The translations under genes and the position numbers were made by a program. Of a DNA stretch of 17,436 nt, positions 1-6,799 are shown in pieces. How positions within the stretch are numbered: the first letter of the stretch is position 1; each line of letters begins with the position of its first letter. The notes below the pieces were generated by a model, which searched no databases, was not told the origin of the DNA, and saw nothing but the letters and a program-made list of their open reading frames with translations. Origin of the DNA: JASHVB01 sp035486135 (lineage in GTDB: Bacteria > Pseudomonadota > Alphaproteobacteria > Acetobacterales > Acetobacteraceae). Location of the stretch: positions 1-17,436 of the forward strand of contig DATHNI010000493.1 in the NCBI GenBank assembly GCA_035486135.1, given 5' to 3'.

Positions 1-14
1 GGAGCGCCGAACGC

Positions 15-440
15 TTAGTAGCCTGCGCCCTGCCGCCCCTCGGTCTCGTGCGCCGCGAAGTTGCATTCCACCGCGATGCCGTCCGGATCGAAGTAGAACA
101 ACTGAGTCATGTTCAACCGCGGCAACACGCGCTCGTCAAACTTGATTCCGTGCTGCTCCAGGTTCGACTTCATGTCCTTCAGTCCCTCGCAGGCGAAGGC
201 GATATGATCCAGCCGCCCGGTCTTCGCCGGATCGGCCGGCGCGTCGTTGATCGGCGCATCTTCGGCGCGATAGCCGATCAGGTGCACCGTCGGCACATCG
301 CCGCAATACAGCCAGTAGCCCGGGAAATTCAACGGCGGCCGGTCGCCGACCTTCAACCCGACCACGTCGGTATAGAAATTCTTCGTCGCCTCCAGGTCAC
401 GCACCCGGATCGTGTAGTGGTTCAGCGATTGTGCAGGCAT
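15..440 (-). CDS. VOC-family (glyoxalase/extradiol dioxygenase-like) metalloenzyme
   Basis: A 141-residue single-domain vicinal-oxygen-chelate protein. Two beta-alpha-beta-beta-beta halves are visible. Candidate metal ligands occupy the usual strand positions: His8 (LNHYTI), His53 (TVHLIG), His79 (RLDHIAF) and Glu125 (GIAVECNF). The segment before Glu125 (FYFDPDGIAVE) is the classic VOC C-terminal strand. Family members include glyoxalase I, fosfomycin-resistance enzymes and ring-cleaving dioxygenases, so the exact reaction cannot be read from sequence. I chose the ATG at 440 because a GGAGGAA ribosome site lies just upstream; a longer frame to 500 would run into the preceding gene. It is the last gene of a three-gene operon, 16 nt after the monooxygenase stop. 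A role in processing the product of that oxygenase is inference. No terminator is visible in the 14 nt left in the window. Confidence 0.88.
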   Translation of the reverse strand: MPAQSLNHYTIRVRDLEATKNFYTDVVGLKVGDRPPLNFPGYWLYCGDVPTVHLIGYRAEDAPINDAPADPAKTGRLDHIAFACEGLKDMKSNLEQHGIKFDERVLPRLNMTQLFYFDPDGIAVECNFAAHETEGRQGAGY

Positions 441-456
441 CGTGCTATTCCTCCGT

Positions 457-1629
457 TCAGAATTGGTTTTCCGGTGGCATCCCAAGCAATATCTGGCCAA
501 CGGTTTCGTAGTGGAGCTGGCGTCCTTGCGATTGCTGCGCCACGGTGTGGATGTCGCGCAGCCGCCGCTCGAACGGATGATCCTCGAAAATCGCGATCGA
601 TCCGGCGGCGTGGTACAGCGTGTTCACCACCTCGCGCGCCGACTGGATCGCCCAGGTGGACGCCAGACGGATCATTGTGCGATCCTCCTCCGTCTGCTCC
701 CCCGTCGCCTCCACATGCGCCCACGCCTGCTCCCACGTGCCGTGCAGGAACGCACGGGCCGAGCGCCAGCGCGCCTCACATTGCGCCACCTGCGACTGGA
801 TCACGTTATTCTCGCGCATCGGCTTCGCCGCGCCACGCGAGGTCTTGGTCGCCGGCAGGTCATAGAACGCATCCATCGTGGCGCGCGCGATCCCCAGCCC
901 GACGCCGCCGAACCCGCAGGAATACAATTGGCTGCTGGTGAAACGATACAGCAGCCCATGCTCGCGCCGCTCCGCCGGCCCGTCGCGCGACATCGAGTGG
1001 TTCTCCGGCACGAACAAATTGTCGACCACGTATTCGTCGCTGCCGGTGCCACGCAGCCCCACCACGTGCCAGATGTCGTGCATGGTCACGCTGGACTTCG
1101 GGAACAGCATGGTGCGCTCCATACGGCCCCCCGGTTGTCCCCCCGGGCCGCCTGTCCCAGCGATCTTCATGTGCGCGCCCAGCCAGGTCGCATGATGGCT
1201 GCCGCTGGCGAAACGCCACTTGCCGCTGATGCGATAGCCGCCCTCGACCGGCTGCGCCTCGAACGGCGCGCCCGGCGGTCCCCACGCCAGGATCCCCGTG
1301 GACGGCCCGAAGATCTCGCGCGCCACCTCCGGCGCCAGATACGCGGCCGACATCGAGCAACCGTTGTTCTGGCACACGACCCAGCCGGTGGAGGCGTCGG
1401 CTGCGGCAATCGCCTCGGTCACCGTGCAGAACGACACGGGACGCAGCTCCGCCCCGCCGATCGAGCGCGGCTGCAACATGCGAAAGAACCGTCCGTCACG
1501 CAGCTTGTCGAGCAACCACGGCGGCAGTTCGCGACGCTGCTCTATGTCGTCGGACGCGCCGGCGATCTCCGGCGCCAGCGCGCGGATGCGGGCAATGAAA
1601 TCGCTGTCTTCGGTCGTCTGCGCATCCAT
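457..1629 (-). CDS. Acyl-CoA-dehydrogenase-fold flavin-dependent monooxygenase (HsaA/HpaB-like, class D)
   Basis: A 390-residue protein with the acyl-CoA dehydrogenase fold: N-terminal helical part (about 10-125), middle beta domain (about 126-215) and C-terminal helical bundle (about 230-385). Conserved blocks are WRFASGSHHATW (138-149) and GLRGTGSDEYVVDNLFVP (191-208). Both are typical of the branch related to the oxygenase components of two-component flavin hydroxylases and the Acyl-CoA_dh_2 C-terminal family. Such enzymes use reduced flavin and O2 to hydroxylate aromatic or related substrates; a true acyl-CoA dehydrogenase is less likely but not excluded. No flavin reductase gene is in the window, so a reductase would have to come from elsewhere. 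The start ATG overlaps the stop of the upstream transporter gene (TAATG, one base shared), with an AGGAG site inside the transporter's last codons. That implies translational coupling. The substrate is unknown. Confidence 0.87.
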   Translation of the reverse strand: MDAQTTEDSDFIARIRALAPEIAGASDDIEQRRELPPWLLDKLRDGRFFRMLQPRSIGGAELRPVSFCTVTEAIAAADASTGWVVCQNNGCSMSAAYLAPEVAREIFGPSTGILAWGPPGAPFEAQPVEGGYRISGKWRFASGSHHATWLGAHMKIAGTGGPGGQPGGRMERTMLFPKSSVTMHDIWHVVGLRGTGSDEYVVDNLFVPENHSMSRDGPAERREHGLLYRFTSSQLYSCGFGGVGLGIARATMDAFYDLPATKTSRGAAKPMRENNVIQSQVAQCEARWRSARAFLHGTWEQAWAHVEATGEQTEEDRTMIRLASTWAIQSAREVVNTLYHAAGSIAIFEDHPFERRLRDIHTVAQQSQGRQLHYETVGQILLGMPPENQF

Positions 1630-3038
1630 TACTGCCGCACTCCTGACGTGACCCTGACTTCGACCGGGACCGCCGCATCCGAATAGCCCTCATCCAATGC
1701 CGAGATCGAGCGCTGCCGCGTCTCGAATCCGAACAGCATGAACCCGAGACCGCATACCACCAGCCACGCGGCGAGGAAAAGAAACGATGCCGGGATGGCG
1801 GCGACCGTCACGTCCGGCTTCACAACGTTGGACGAACCGACGATCAGTGCCAAGCCCAGCGGGCCGATGATCTTGCCAAGCCCGCCGAACCCATAGGCCG
1901 AGCCCATGCCCGTGGTGCGCAGCCGGGTCGGCCAAACCTCCGCCGAGTACGGGCCGACGACGGCAAACCCTCCATCATAGAAGAAGTCGCCGAGCACAAT
2001 GAACAACCAGAACAGCGACACGCCGCCAACGATGATGTTGTGCAGCAGCCCGGCCGCGGCGACGCACACCGCGCCGCCAAAACCGACCAGCATGCCGGAG
2101 ACGCGCCGGCCGATCGCTTCCGACAGGAAGGAGAAAGCGATGCGGCCCAGGATGCCGGCGGCGGTGATGTAGATGAACAGATAGGCAGCGTAGGCAGGTG
2201 TCACGCCAAGCTGCAGCACGAACAGGGTCGGTCCCCACAGGCCGACGCCATATCCCGCGGTCTGCGCGCCGATGCTCGCCATCCACGACACCGCCAGGCT
2301 GCGCGGATATTTGAAGATATCGCCCCATTTGGTGGGCGGCGGCGACGTGGTCGCGGTGGGTTCCGGCAGCGTCTCCGCCGGCACTTTCAAGGCCCAGGCG
2401 ACCGAGCGGCGGGCTTCCTGCAAGCGGCCCTGGCTCAGCAGCCAGTGCGGCGATTCCGGCACCCAGGCGCGGATCACCAGGGTGAACAAGGCCGGTGCGA
2501 GGCCGACCACGAACAGGCCGCGCCAGCCGATCTCGGGCGCCAGGAAGGCGCCAAGCACCGAGGCGATCATCACGCCGAGCGGAATGAACACAGTGACGAT
2601 GCCGCCGATGAAGCCGCGCATGCGCGCCGGCACGAACTCCTGCACCAATGGCAGGTCAACGCAGTACAGTCCGCCGACACCGAAGCCGACGAAGAAGCGG
2701 AACACCGACAGGTAGATCCAGCCATGGTCGGGGGTGAACGCCAGGACGCCGGTGGCGATGGAGAAGTTGATGACGGTACCGACGAACACGCGCCGCCGGC
2801 CGACCACGTCGGCGATGCGTCCCCAGATGAACGCGCCGAGGATGGCGCCGACACCCGATGACAACAGGATGATCGCCGACTGGCCGAAGGTCAGGCCCCA
2901 CGGCTTGATGATGAAGGCCAGCACGAAACCGATCAGGAAGTAGTCGAAGAACTCCAGCATGTCGCCGATGATCGCGGCGGCGACGATCTTGATCTGGTTA
3001 CCGGTCAGCGACCGGGCGGCGTCGAGGCGTTCGAACAT
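1629..3038 (-). CDS. MFS transporter, metabolite:H+ symporter / aromatic-acid or sugar-porter type
   Basis: A 469-residue inner-membrane major facilitator protein with about twelve hydrophobic segments. TM1 carries GDMLEFFDYFLIG (about 25-37), a pattern found in aromatic-acid, nicotinate and carboxylate carriers. Motif A, GRIADVVGRRR, lies at 73-83, and its second-half counterpart reads FLSEAIGRR. The PESPHWLLSQGR block after TM6 (194-205) is shared with sugar porters and NiaP-like carriers. A cytosolic Pro/Thr-rich linker separates the two halves. The ATG at 3038 follows GGAGG with good spacing and starts just ahead of the first membrane span; upstream in-frame codons to 3380 read through the opposite-strand DUF1272 gene and are not credible. 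It is the first gene of the operon with the monooxygenase and VOC enzyme, so import of their substrate is the natural inference. The actual substrate cannot be told from sequence. Confidence 0.9.
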   Translation of the reverse strand: MFERLDAARSLTGNQIKIVAAAIIGDMLEFFDYFLIGFVLAFIIKPWGLTFGQSAIILLSSGVGAILGAFIWGRIADVVGRRRVFVGTVINFSIATGVLAFTPDHGWIYLSVFRFFVGFGVGGLYCVDLPLVQEFVPARMRGFIGGIVTVFIPLGVMIASVLGAFLAPEIGWRGLFVVGLAPALFTLVIRAWVPESPHWLLSQGRLQEARRSVAWALKVPAETLPEPTATTSPPPTKWGDIFKYPRSLAVSWMASIGAQTAGYGVGLWGPTLFVLQLGVTPAYAAYLFIYITAAGILGRIAFSFLSEAIGRRVSGMLVGFGGAVCVAAAGLLHNIIVGGVSLFWLFIVLGDFFYDGGFAVVGPYSAEVWPTRLRTTGMGSAYGFGGLGKIIGPLGLALIVGSSNVVKPDVTVAAIPASFLFLAAWLVVCGLGFMLFGFETRQRSISALDEGYSDAAVPVEVRVTSGVRQ

Positions 3039-3165
3039 CCGGTGTCCTCCGTCGGGGAAAGGTTCTAGCGCCTTCCGGCCCGGGTGATGCGTTGTCTTGG
3101 CGTCGGTAAGATCGATGATAACCTGTTCCGCCCGCGAGGGAAGTGCGGCAACGGGAGGCTGGGGC
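3039..3165. promoter_or_regulatory. Divergent intergenic region between MFS operon and DUF1272 gene
   Basis: This 127-nt gap lies between two divergently oriented starts (3038 minus, 3166 plus), so it should hold both promoters. Ribosome sites are clear at each edge: GGAGG for the minus operon and GGGAGG at 3153-3158 for DUF1272. No confident -35/-10 pair, operator dyad or regulator gene is visible. Confidence 0.4.
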
Positions 3166-3411
3166 ATGCTCGAACTTCGACCGAACTGCGAATGCTGCGA
3201 CCGCGACCTGCCGCCGGACAGCGAGGCGGCACGCATCTGTTCGTTTGAATGCACGTTTTGCGCAACGTGCGCCGACGGCGTGCTGGCCGGGCGCTGCCCG
3301 AATTGCGGCGGCGAACTGGTGCGCCGGCCGATCCGTCCGGCCGACAAGCTGGCGCGGTTTCCGGCGTCGGCGGTGCGCAAGGTAAAGCCGGGCGGCTGTG
3401 TCGCGGCCTAG
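3166..3411 (+). CDS. DUF1272 domain-containing small Cys-rich protein
   Basis: An 81-residue protein with cysteines at 8, 10, 11, 25, 29, 32, 35, 44 and 47. They fall in CxCC, CSFECTFCATC and CPNCGGEL clusters, an arrangement that suggests zinc binding. The opening (LELRPNCECCDRDLPPDS) and the block SFECTFCATC are characteristic of DUF1272, a widespread family of unknown function. After the GGELVRRPIRP segment comes a short basic tail with one more cysteine at 78. I chose the ATG at 3166 because GGGAGG lies 7 nt upstream and the family starts here; codons back to 3097 lack family similarity. It is divergent from the MFS operon and convergent with leuS. A palindromic element starts 14 nt after its stop. 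No function should be assigned beyond a probable metal-binding fold. Confidence 0.9.
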   Translation: MLELRPNCECCDRDLPPDSEAARICSFECTFCATCADGVLAGRCPNCGGELVRRPIRPADKLARFPASAVRKVKPGGCVAA

Positions 3412-3424
3412 CCGACAATTCGTA

Positions 3425-3541
3425 GTGTGTCATGGCCGGCGAAGGCCGGCCACCCACGACTTTCCTGTGTAGCACGATGGAAAGACGTGGGTGACCGGGC
3501 CAAGCCCGGTCATGACACAGAGAACCCGGTCATGACACCGG
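3425..3541. repeat. Palindromic intergenic element, copy 1 (possible bidirectional terminator)
   Basis: The left arm (3425-3465) and right arm (3479-3518) pair at their outer part (GTGTCATG) and inner part (CACCCACG and CTTTCC). The middle segments do not match each other, but each is itself a dyad: GCCGGC-GAAG-GCCGGC on the left, and ACCGGGC-TTG-GCCCGGT on the right arm's complement. A further partial arm (ACCCGGTCATGACAC) follows at about 3523-3538. The first 42 nt are identical to 14307-14348. The element fills the convergent gap between DUF1272 and leuS, which would suit a two-way terminator, but there is no T-run. Confidence 0.8.
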
Positions 3542-3591
3542 GAGCAGTGTCACCCTACTTGCCGGACAATGCGTAAGCCATTGCCGACTAT

Positions 3592-6123
3592 TCAGCCCTT
3601 GACGACGAAATTCACCAGCCGTCCCGGGACCGTGATCTCTTTCATCACCGTCACGTTCGCCAATAGCCGCTGCACGTCGGGATCGGCCTTCACCACCGCC
3701 AGCAGATCGGCACCACCAAGCCGCGGCGCAGCCATCACGCGCGCTCGCAACTTGCCGTTGATCTGCACCGGATATTCCTGAAGTTCGACCGCCGCGTTGA
3801 CCAGGTCCGGATCGGCCACCGGCCAGGTTTCGTAAGCCAGCGTTTCCGTGTGTCCGAGCTTCGCCCACATCTCTTCCGCGATGTGCGGCGCGAACGGCGA
3901 CAGCAGCAGCACGAAGCTTTCGATCACACTGCGCGGACGCACCGCCAGTGGCGTCAGCACGTTGACCAGTTCCATCAAGCGTGCGATCGCGGTGTTGAAG
4001 TGCAGCGCCTCGATGTCCTCGGTCACCGCCGCGATCGTCTTGTGCAATGCGGCGGCAATCCGCAGTTCGGGCTCGGCATCGACGAGGGCTTGCGTATCGA
4101 CCGCGTCGTCCTCGTTGCACAGCAGCCGCCAGGAGCGGTTGAGGAAACGCCGCACCCCCGCGACGCCTGATGTCTGCCAGGGCTTGGTCGCATCCAGCGG
4201 CCCCATGAACATCTCGTACAGCCGCACCGAATCCGCGCCGTACTCGCGCACCATGTCGTCGGGGTTGACGACGTTCAGCAGCGACTTCGACATCTTCTCG
4301 ATCTGCTGGCTGACCTCCACCCCGCCCACGAAGGGTTTGCCGTCAACCTGGGTAACGGCCTCCGGTTCGTAGTATTTGCCGTTGGCGTCGCGATAGGAGA
4401 ACGCCAGGATCATGCCCTGATTGAACAGCCGCTGGAACGGTTCCTTGGTCGAAACGGCACCGATGTCGTACAGCACCTTGTGCCAGAACCGCGCGTACAG
4501 CAGATGCAGCACCGCGTGCTCTGCGCCGCCGACATACAGATCGACCGGCATCCAGTAGCGTTCCTTTGCCGGGTCGACCAGGGCGTCGTTATTCTTCGGA
4601 TCTATGAAACGCAGGTAGTACCAGCACGACCCGGCCCATTGCGGCATCGTGTTGGTCTCGCGCCAGGCCGGTTCTCCGGTTGCCGGATCGGTGGTCCTCA
4701 CCCAGTCCTGCGCGCGCGCCAGCGGCGGCTCGCCGGTTTCGGTCGGGCGGTATTCGTCAAGCTGCGGCGGCAGCAGCGGCAGCGCATCCTCCGGCAGCGG
4801 CACTACCGAGCCGTCCTGCCGGTGCAGCACCGGGATCGGCTCGCCCCAGTAACGCTGGCGGGAAAACAGCCAGTCGCGCAGGCGATACTGGATCCGGCGC
4901 GTGCCGATAGCCTTGTCCTCCAGCCAGCCGATGATGCGCGCCTTGGCATCGGCGACGTTCAGCCCGTCGAGGAAAGCCGAGTTGATCAGAATTCCGTCGC
5001 CGACATAGGCCTCCCGCATGATGTCGATCGGCATGGCGGGTTCGATGACCTGCACGATCGGCAGATGGAATTTGGTGGCGAACTCGTGGTCCCGCTCGTC
5101 ATGCGCCGGCACTGCCATGATGGCACCGGTGCCGTACGACATCAGCACATAGTCGGCGACCCAGATCGGAATGCGCTCGTTGTTCACCGGATTGACGGCA
5201 TACGCTCCGGTGAACACACCGCTCTTGTCCTTGTTTTGCTCGGTGCGCTGGAAGTCGCTGAGCTGCGCGGCACGGCTACGGTAGGCATCCACCGCTGCAC
5301 GCTGCGCCGGCGTCGTTATTTGCTCCACAAGCTGGTGTTCGGGCGCGAGCACACAGTAGGTCGCACCGAACAGCGTGTCGGGCCGCGTCGTGAAGACGCT
5401 GATGGCGTCGGTGGAATCCGCGATGGGGAAGGCAACCTCGGCGCCCTCGGACTTGCCGATCCAGTTGCGCTGCATGGCCTTGATGCCCTCGGGCCAGTCG
5501 AGTTCCTCGAGGTCCTCCAGCAGGCGATCGGCGTAGGCGGTGATTTTCAGCATCCACTGCCGCATCAGCCGCCGCTCGACCGGATCGCCGGTTTCGACAT
5601 ACCGGCCGTCCTTCACCTCCTCGTTCGCCAGCACGGTGTTCTGCGCTGGGCACCAGTTGACGGCGATTTCCGCCTGGTAGGCCAGGCCGAGCCGGTAAAG
5701 CTGCAGGAAGATCCACTGCGTCCAGCGCACGTAGCCGGGATCGGTGGTGGAAAGTTCCCTGCTCCAGTCGTACGAAAATCCCAGGCGCTTGATCTGGCCA
5801 CGGAACGTGTCGATGTTCTGCTGCGTGGTGATCGCCGGATGCACGCCGGTGCGCATGGCATAGCGCTCGGCGGGCAGGCCGAAGGCGTCCCAGCCCATCG
5901 GGTGCAGCACGTTGAAGCCGCGCATCCGCTTGTAGCGGCACAGGATGTCTGTCGCAGTGTAGCCTTCCGGATGGCCGACATGCAGGCCTGCCCCGGAGGG
6001 ATAGGGGAACATGTCGAGCACGTAGAGCTTGGGCTTTCCGGGCTCGATATCGACCCGGAAGACCGCGTTCTCGTCCCAGTATTGCTGCCATTTCGGCTCG
6101 ATCAGTTGCGGATCGTACGGCAT
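3592..6123 (-). CDS. leuS: Leucyl-tRNA synthetase
   Basis: An 843-residue class I aminoacyl-tRNA synthetase that charges tRNA-Leu with leucine in the cytoplasm. Landmarks in order: YDPQLIEPKWQQYW N-terminus; HIGH signature as HVGH (48-51) within FPYPSGAGLHVGHPEGY; CP1 editing domain with TTRPDTLFGATY and the conserved Asp region AHDERDHEF (about 340); leucine-specific segment; KMSKS at 610-614; anticodon-binding helices (FAPHIAEEMW); and a C-terminal domain ending in PGRLVNFVVKG. Length fits bacterial LeuS (about 850-880), and no active-site residue is missing. I chose the ATG at 6123 because family members begin a few residues before this YDP motif, although the ribosome site is weak (GACGGAAACA). 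The upstream in-frame ATG at 6195 adds 24 unconserved residues. The gene is convergent with DUF1272 and has no lptE or holA behind it. Confidence 0.98.
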   Translation of the reverse strand: MPYDPQLIEPKWQQYWDENAVFRVDIEPGKPKLYVLDMFPYPSGAGLHVGHPEGYTATDILCRYKRMRGFNVLHPMGWDAFGLPAERYAMRTGVHPAITTQQNIDTFRGQIKRLGFSYDWSRELSTTDPGYVRWTQWIFLQLYRLGLAYQAEIAVNWCPAQNTVLANEEVKDGRYVETGDPVERRLMRQWMLKITAYADRLLEDLEELDWPEGIKAMQRNWIGKSEGAEVAFPIADSTDAISVFTTRPDTLFGATYCVLAPEHQLVEQITTPAQRAAVDAYRSRAAQLSDFQRTEQNKDKSGVFTGAYAVNPVNNERIPIWVADYVLMSYGTGAIMAVPAHDERDHEFATKFHLPIVQVIEPAMPIDIMREAYVGDGILINSAFLDGLNVADAKARIIGWLEDKAIGTRRIQYRLRDWLFSRQRYWGEPIPVLHRQDGSVVPLPEDALPLLPPQLDEYRPTETGEPPLARAQDWVRTTDPATGEPAWRETNTMPQWAGSCWYYLRFIDPKNNDALVDPAKERYWMPVDLYVGGAEHAVLHLLYARFWHKVLYDIGAVSTKEPFQRLFNQGMILAFSYRDANGKYYEPEAVTQVDGKPFVGGVEVSQQIEKMSKSLLNVVNPDDMVREYGADSVRLYEMFMGPLDATKPWQTSGVAGVRRFLNRSWRLLCNEDDAVDTQALVDAEPELRIAAALHKTIAAVTEDIEALHFNTAIARLMELVNVLTPLAVRPRSVIESFVLLLSPFAPHIAEEMWAKLGHTETLAYETWPVADPDLVNAAVELQEYPVQINGKLRARVMAAPRLGGADLLAVVKADPDVQRLLANVTVMKEITVPGRLVNFVVKG

Positions 6124-6303
6124 TGTTTCCGTCGGTGAATGGTGGTTGCGCGCATGGAGCGCCTCACTAGGCTGCGCAGCCACGCGCGGCAACACCTCGA
6201 CGTGGGAGCAAGCGTCATCGGCCGCAAGGCCACGCGGCTAACCGATCGTGAGGGAGAGCAGGACAATCCGATCCCGCTTGTCCTGAAGCCGATGGCGACG
6301 ACG

Positions 6304-6510
6304 CTATTCCAGCGTAAACCCGACCTTCAGCGTCACCTGGTAGTGGTGCACCTTGCCGTCGGCGATATTCCCGCGGACCTCTCCCACCTCGAACCAGCCG
6401 AGGCGGCGCAGCGTGCCCGCCGCCTTGGCAATAGCATTGTCGATCGCCTTGGAGATGCTTTGCTCGGACGTGCCGACAATCTCAACGACCTTGTAAATGG
6501 GTTCGGACAT
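6304..6510 (-). CDS. Dodecin family flavin-binding protein
   Basis: A 68-residue protein matching dodecin over its full length: YKVVEIVGTSEQSIS, then the helix AIDNAIAKAAGTL, then WFEVGEVRG and HHYQVTLKVGF. Dodecins form hollow dodecamers that bind FMN, riboflavin or lumichrome in stacked pairs, with roles in flavin storage and protection. The flavin-stacking Trp39 and the hydrogen-bonding Gln58 correspond to the binding residues of characterised dodecins. I chose the ATG at 6510 because GGGAAGG lies close upstream and the family begins here; the open frame continues to 6672 without similarity. It sits 180 nt before leuS on the same strand, with nothing recognisable in that gap, and about 290 nt downstream of the adhesin gene. 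It is probably transcribed alone. Confidence 0.96.
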   Translation of the reverse strand: MSEPIYKVVEIVGTSEQSISKAIDNAIAKAAGTLRRLGWFEVGEVRGNIADGKVHHYQVTLKVGFTLE

Positions 6511-6672
6511 CGTTGCCTTCCCTTTCCACGAGTTCCAGCCATGCGAGATGCTTCTCGTTCGTCGCCGGGCGGCCCGGCTGCGCAGCGCCGACAGGGCCAC
6601 CCAATGGCACGCTAGGCGCATGCCCCCGCCGGTCAAGCCGTGGCAAAATCCCGCCGCATCAAAAGCCGCCAA

Positions 6673-6783
6673 CCGTCATGCCGACGAAGAGCCTGCCCCG
6701 AGCGGAAGCCGGGGTCGGCATCCACGACTTCCCTTGTCGCGATCCGCAAAGTCGTGGATAGCGGCCTTCGCCCGCCATGACGG
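6673..6783. repeat. Palindromic intergenic element, copy 2 (diverged)
   Basis: Ends are CCGTCATG (6673-6680) and CATGACGG (6776-6783). The central stem is ATCCACGACTT (6720-6730) with AAGTCGTGGAT (6749-6759), 11 bp perfect with an 18-nt loop. The left arm carries GCCGAC…GTCGGC with an inserted smaller dyad, CCCCG-agcggaagc-CGGGG; the right arm carries GCGG…CCGC. The element lies 17 nt after the adhesin stop, in the 289-nt gap before dodecin. It belongs to the same family as 3425-3541 and 14251-14439. The rest of the gap shows no gene. Confidence 0.72.
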
Positions 6784-6799
6784 TGGGGGCGCCGCAGGC

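Noticed and set aside
442..1686. Plus-strand open frame over the monooxygenase
   Set aside because: It is Arg-rich shadow sequence. The minus strand carries the conserved flavoprotein motifs and operon spacing.
4480..6138. 552-codon plus-strand open frame over leuS
   Set aside because: It is a high-GC antisense shadow. LeuS motifs on the minus strand are complete.
6124..6195. N-terminal extension of LeuS to the ATG at 6195
   Set aside because: The extra 24 residues have no family similarity, and LeuS proteins begin close to the YDP…IEPKWQ motif.
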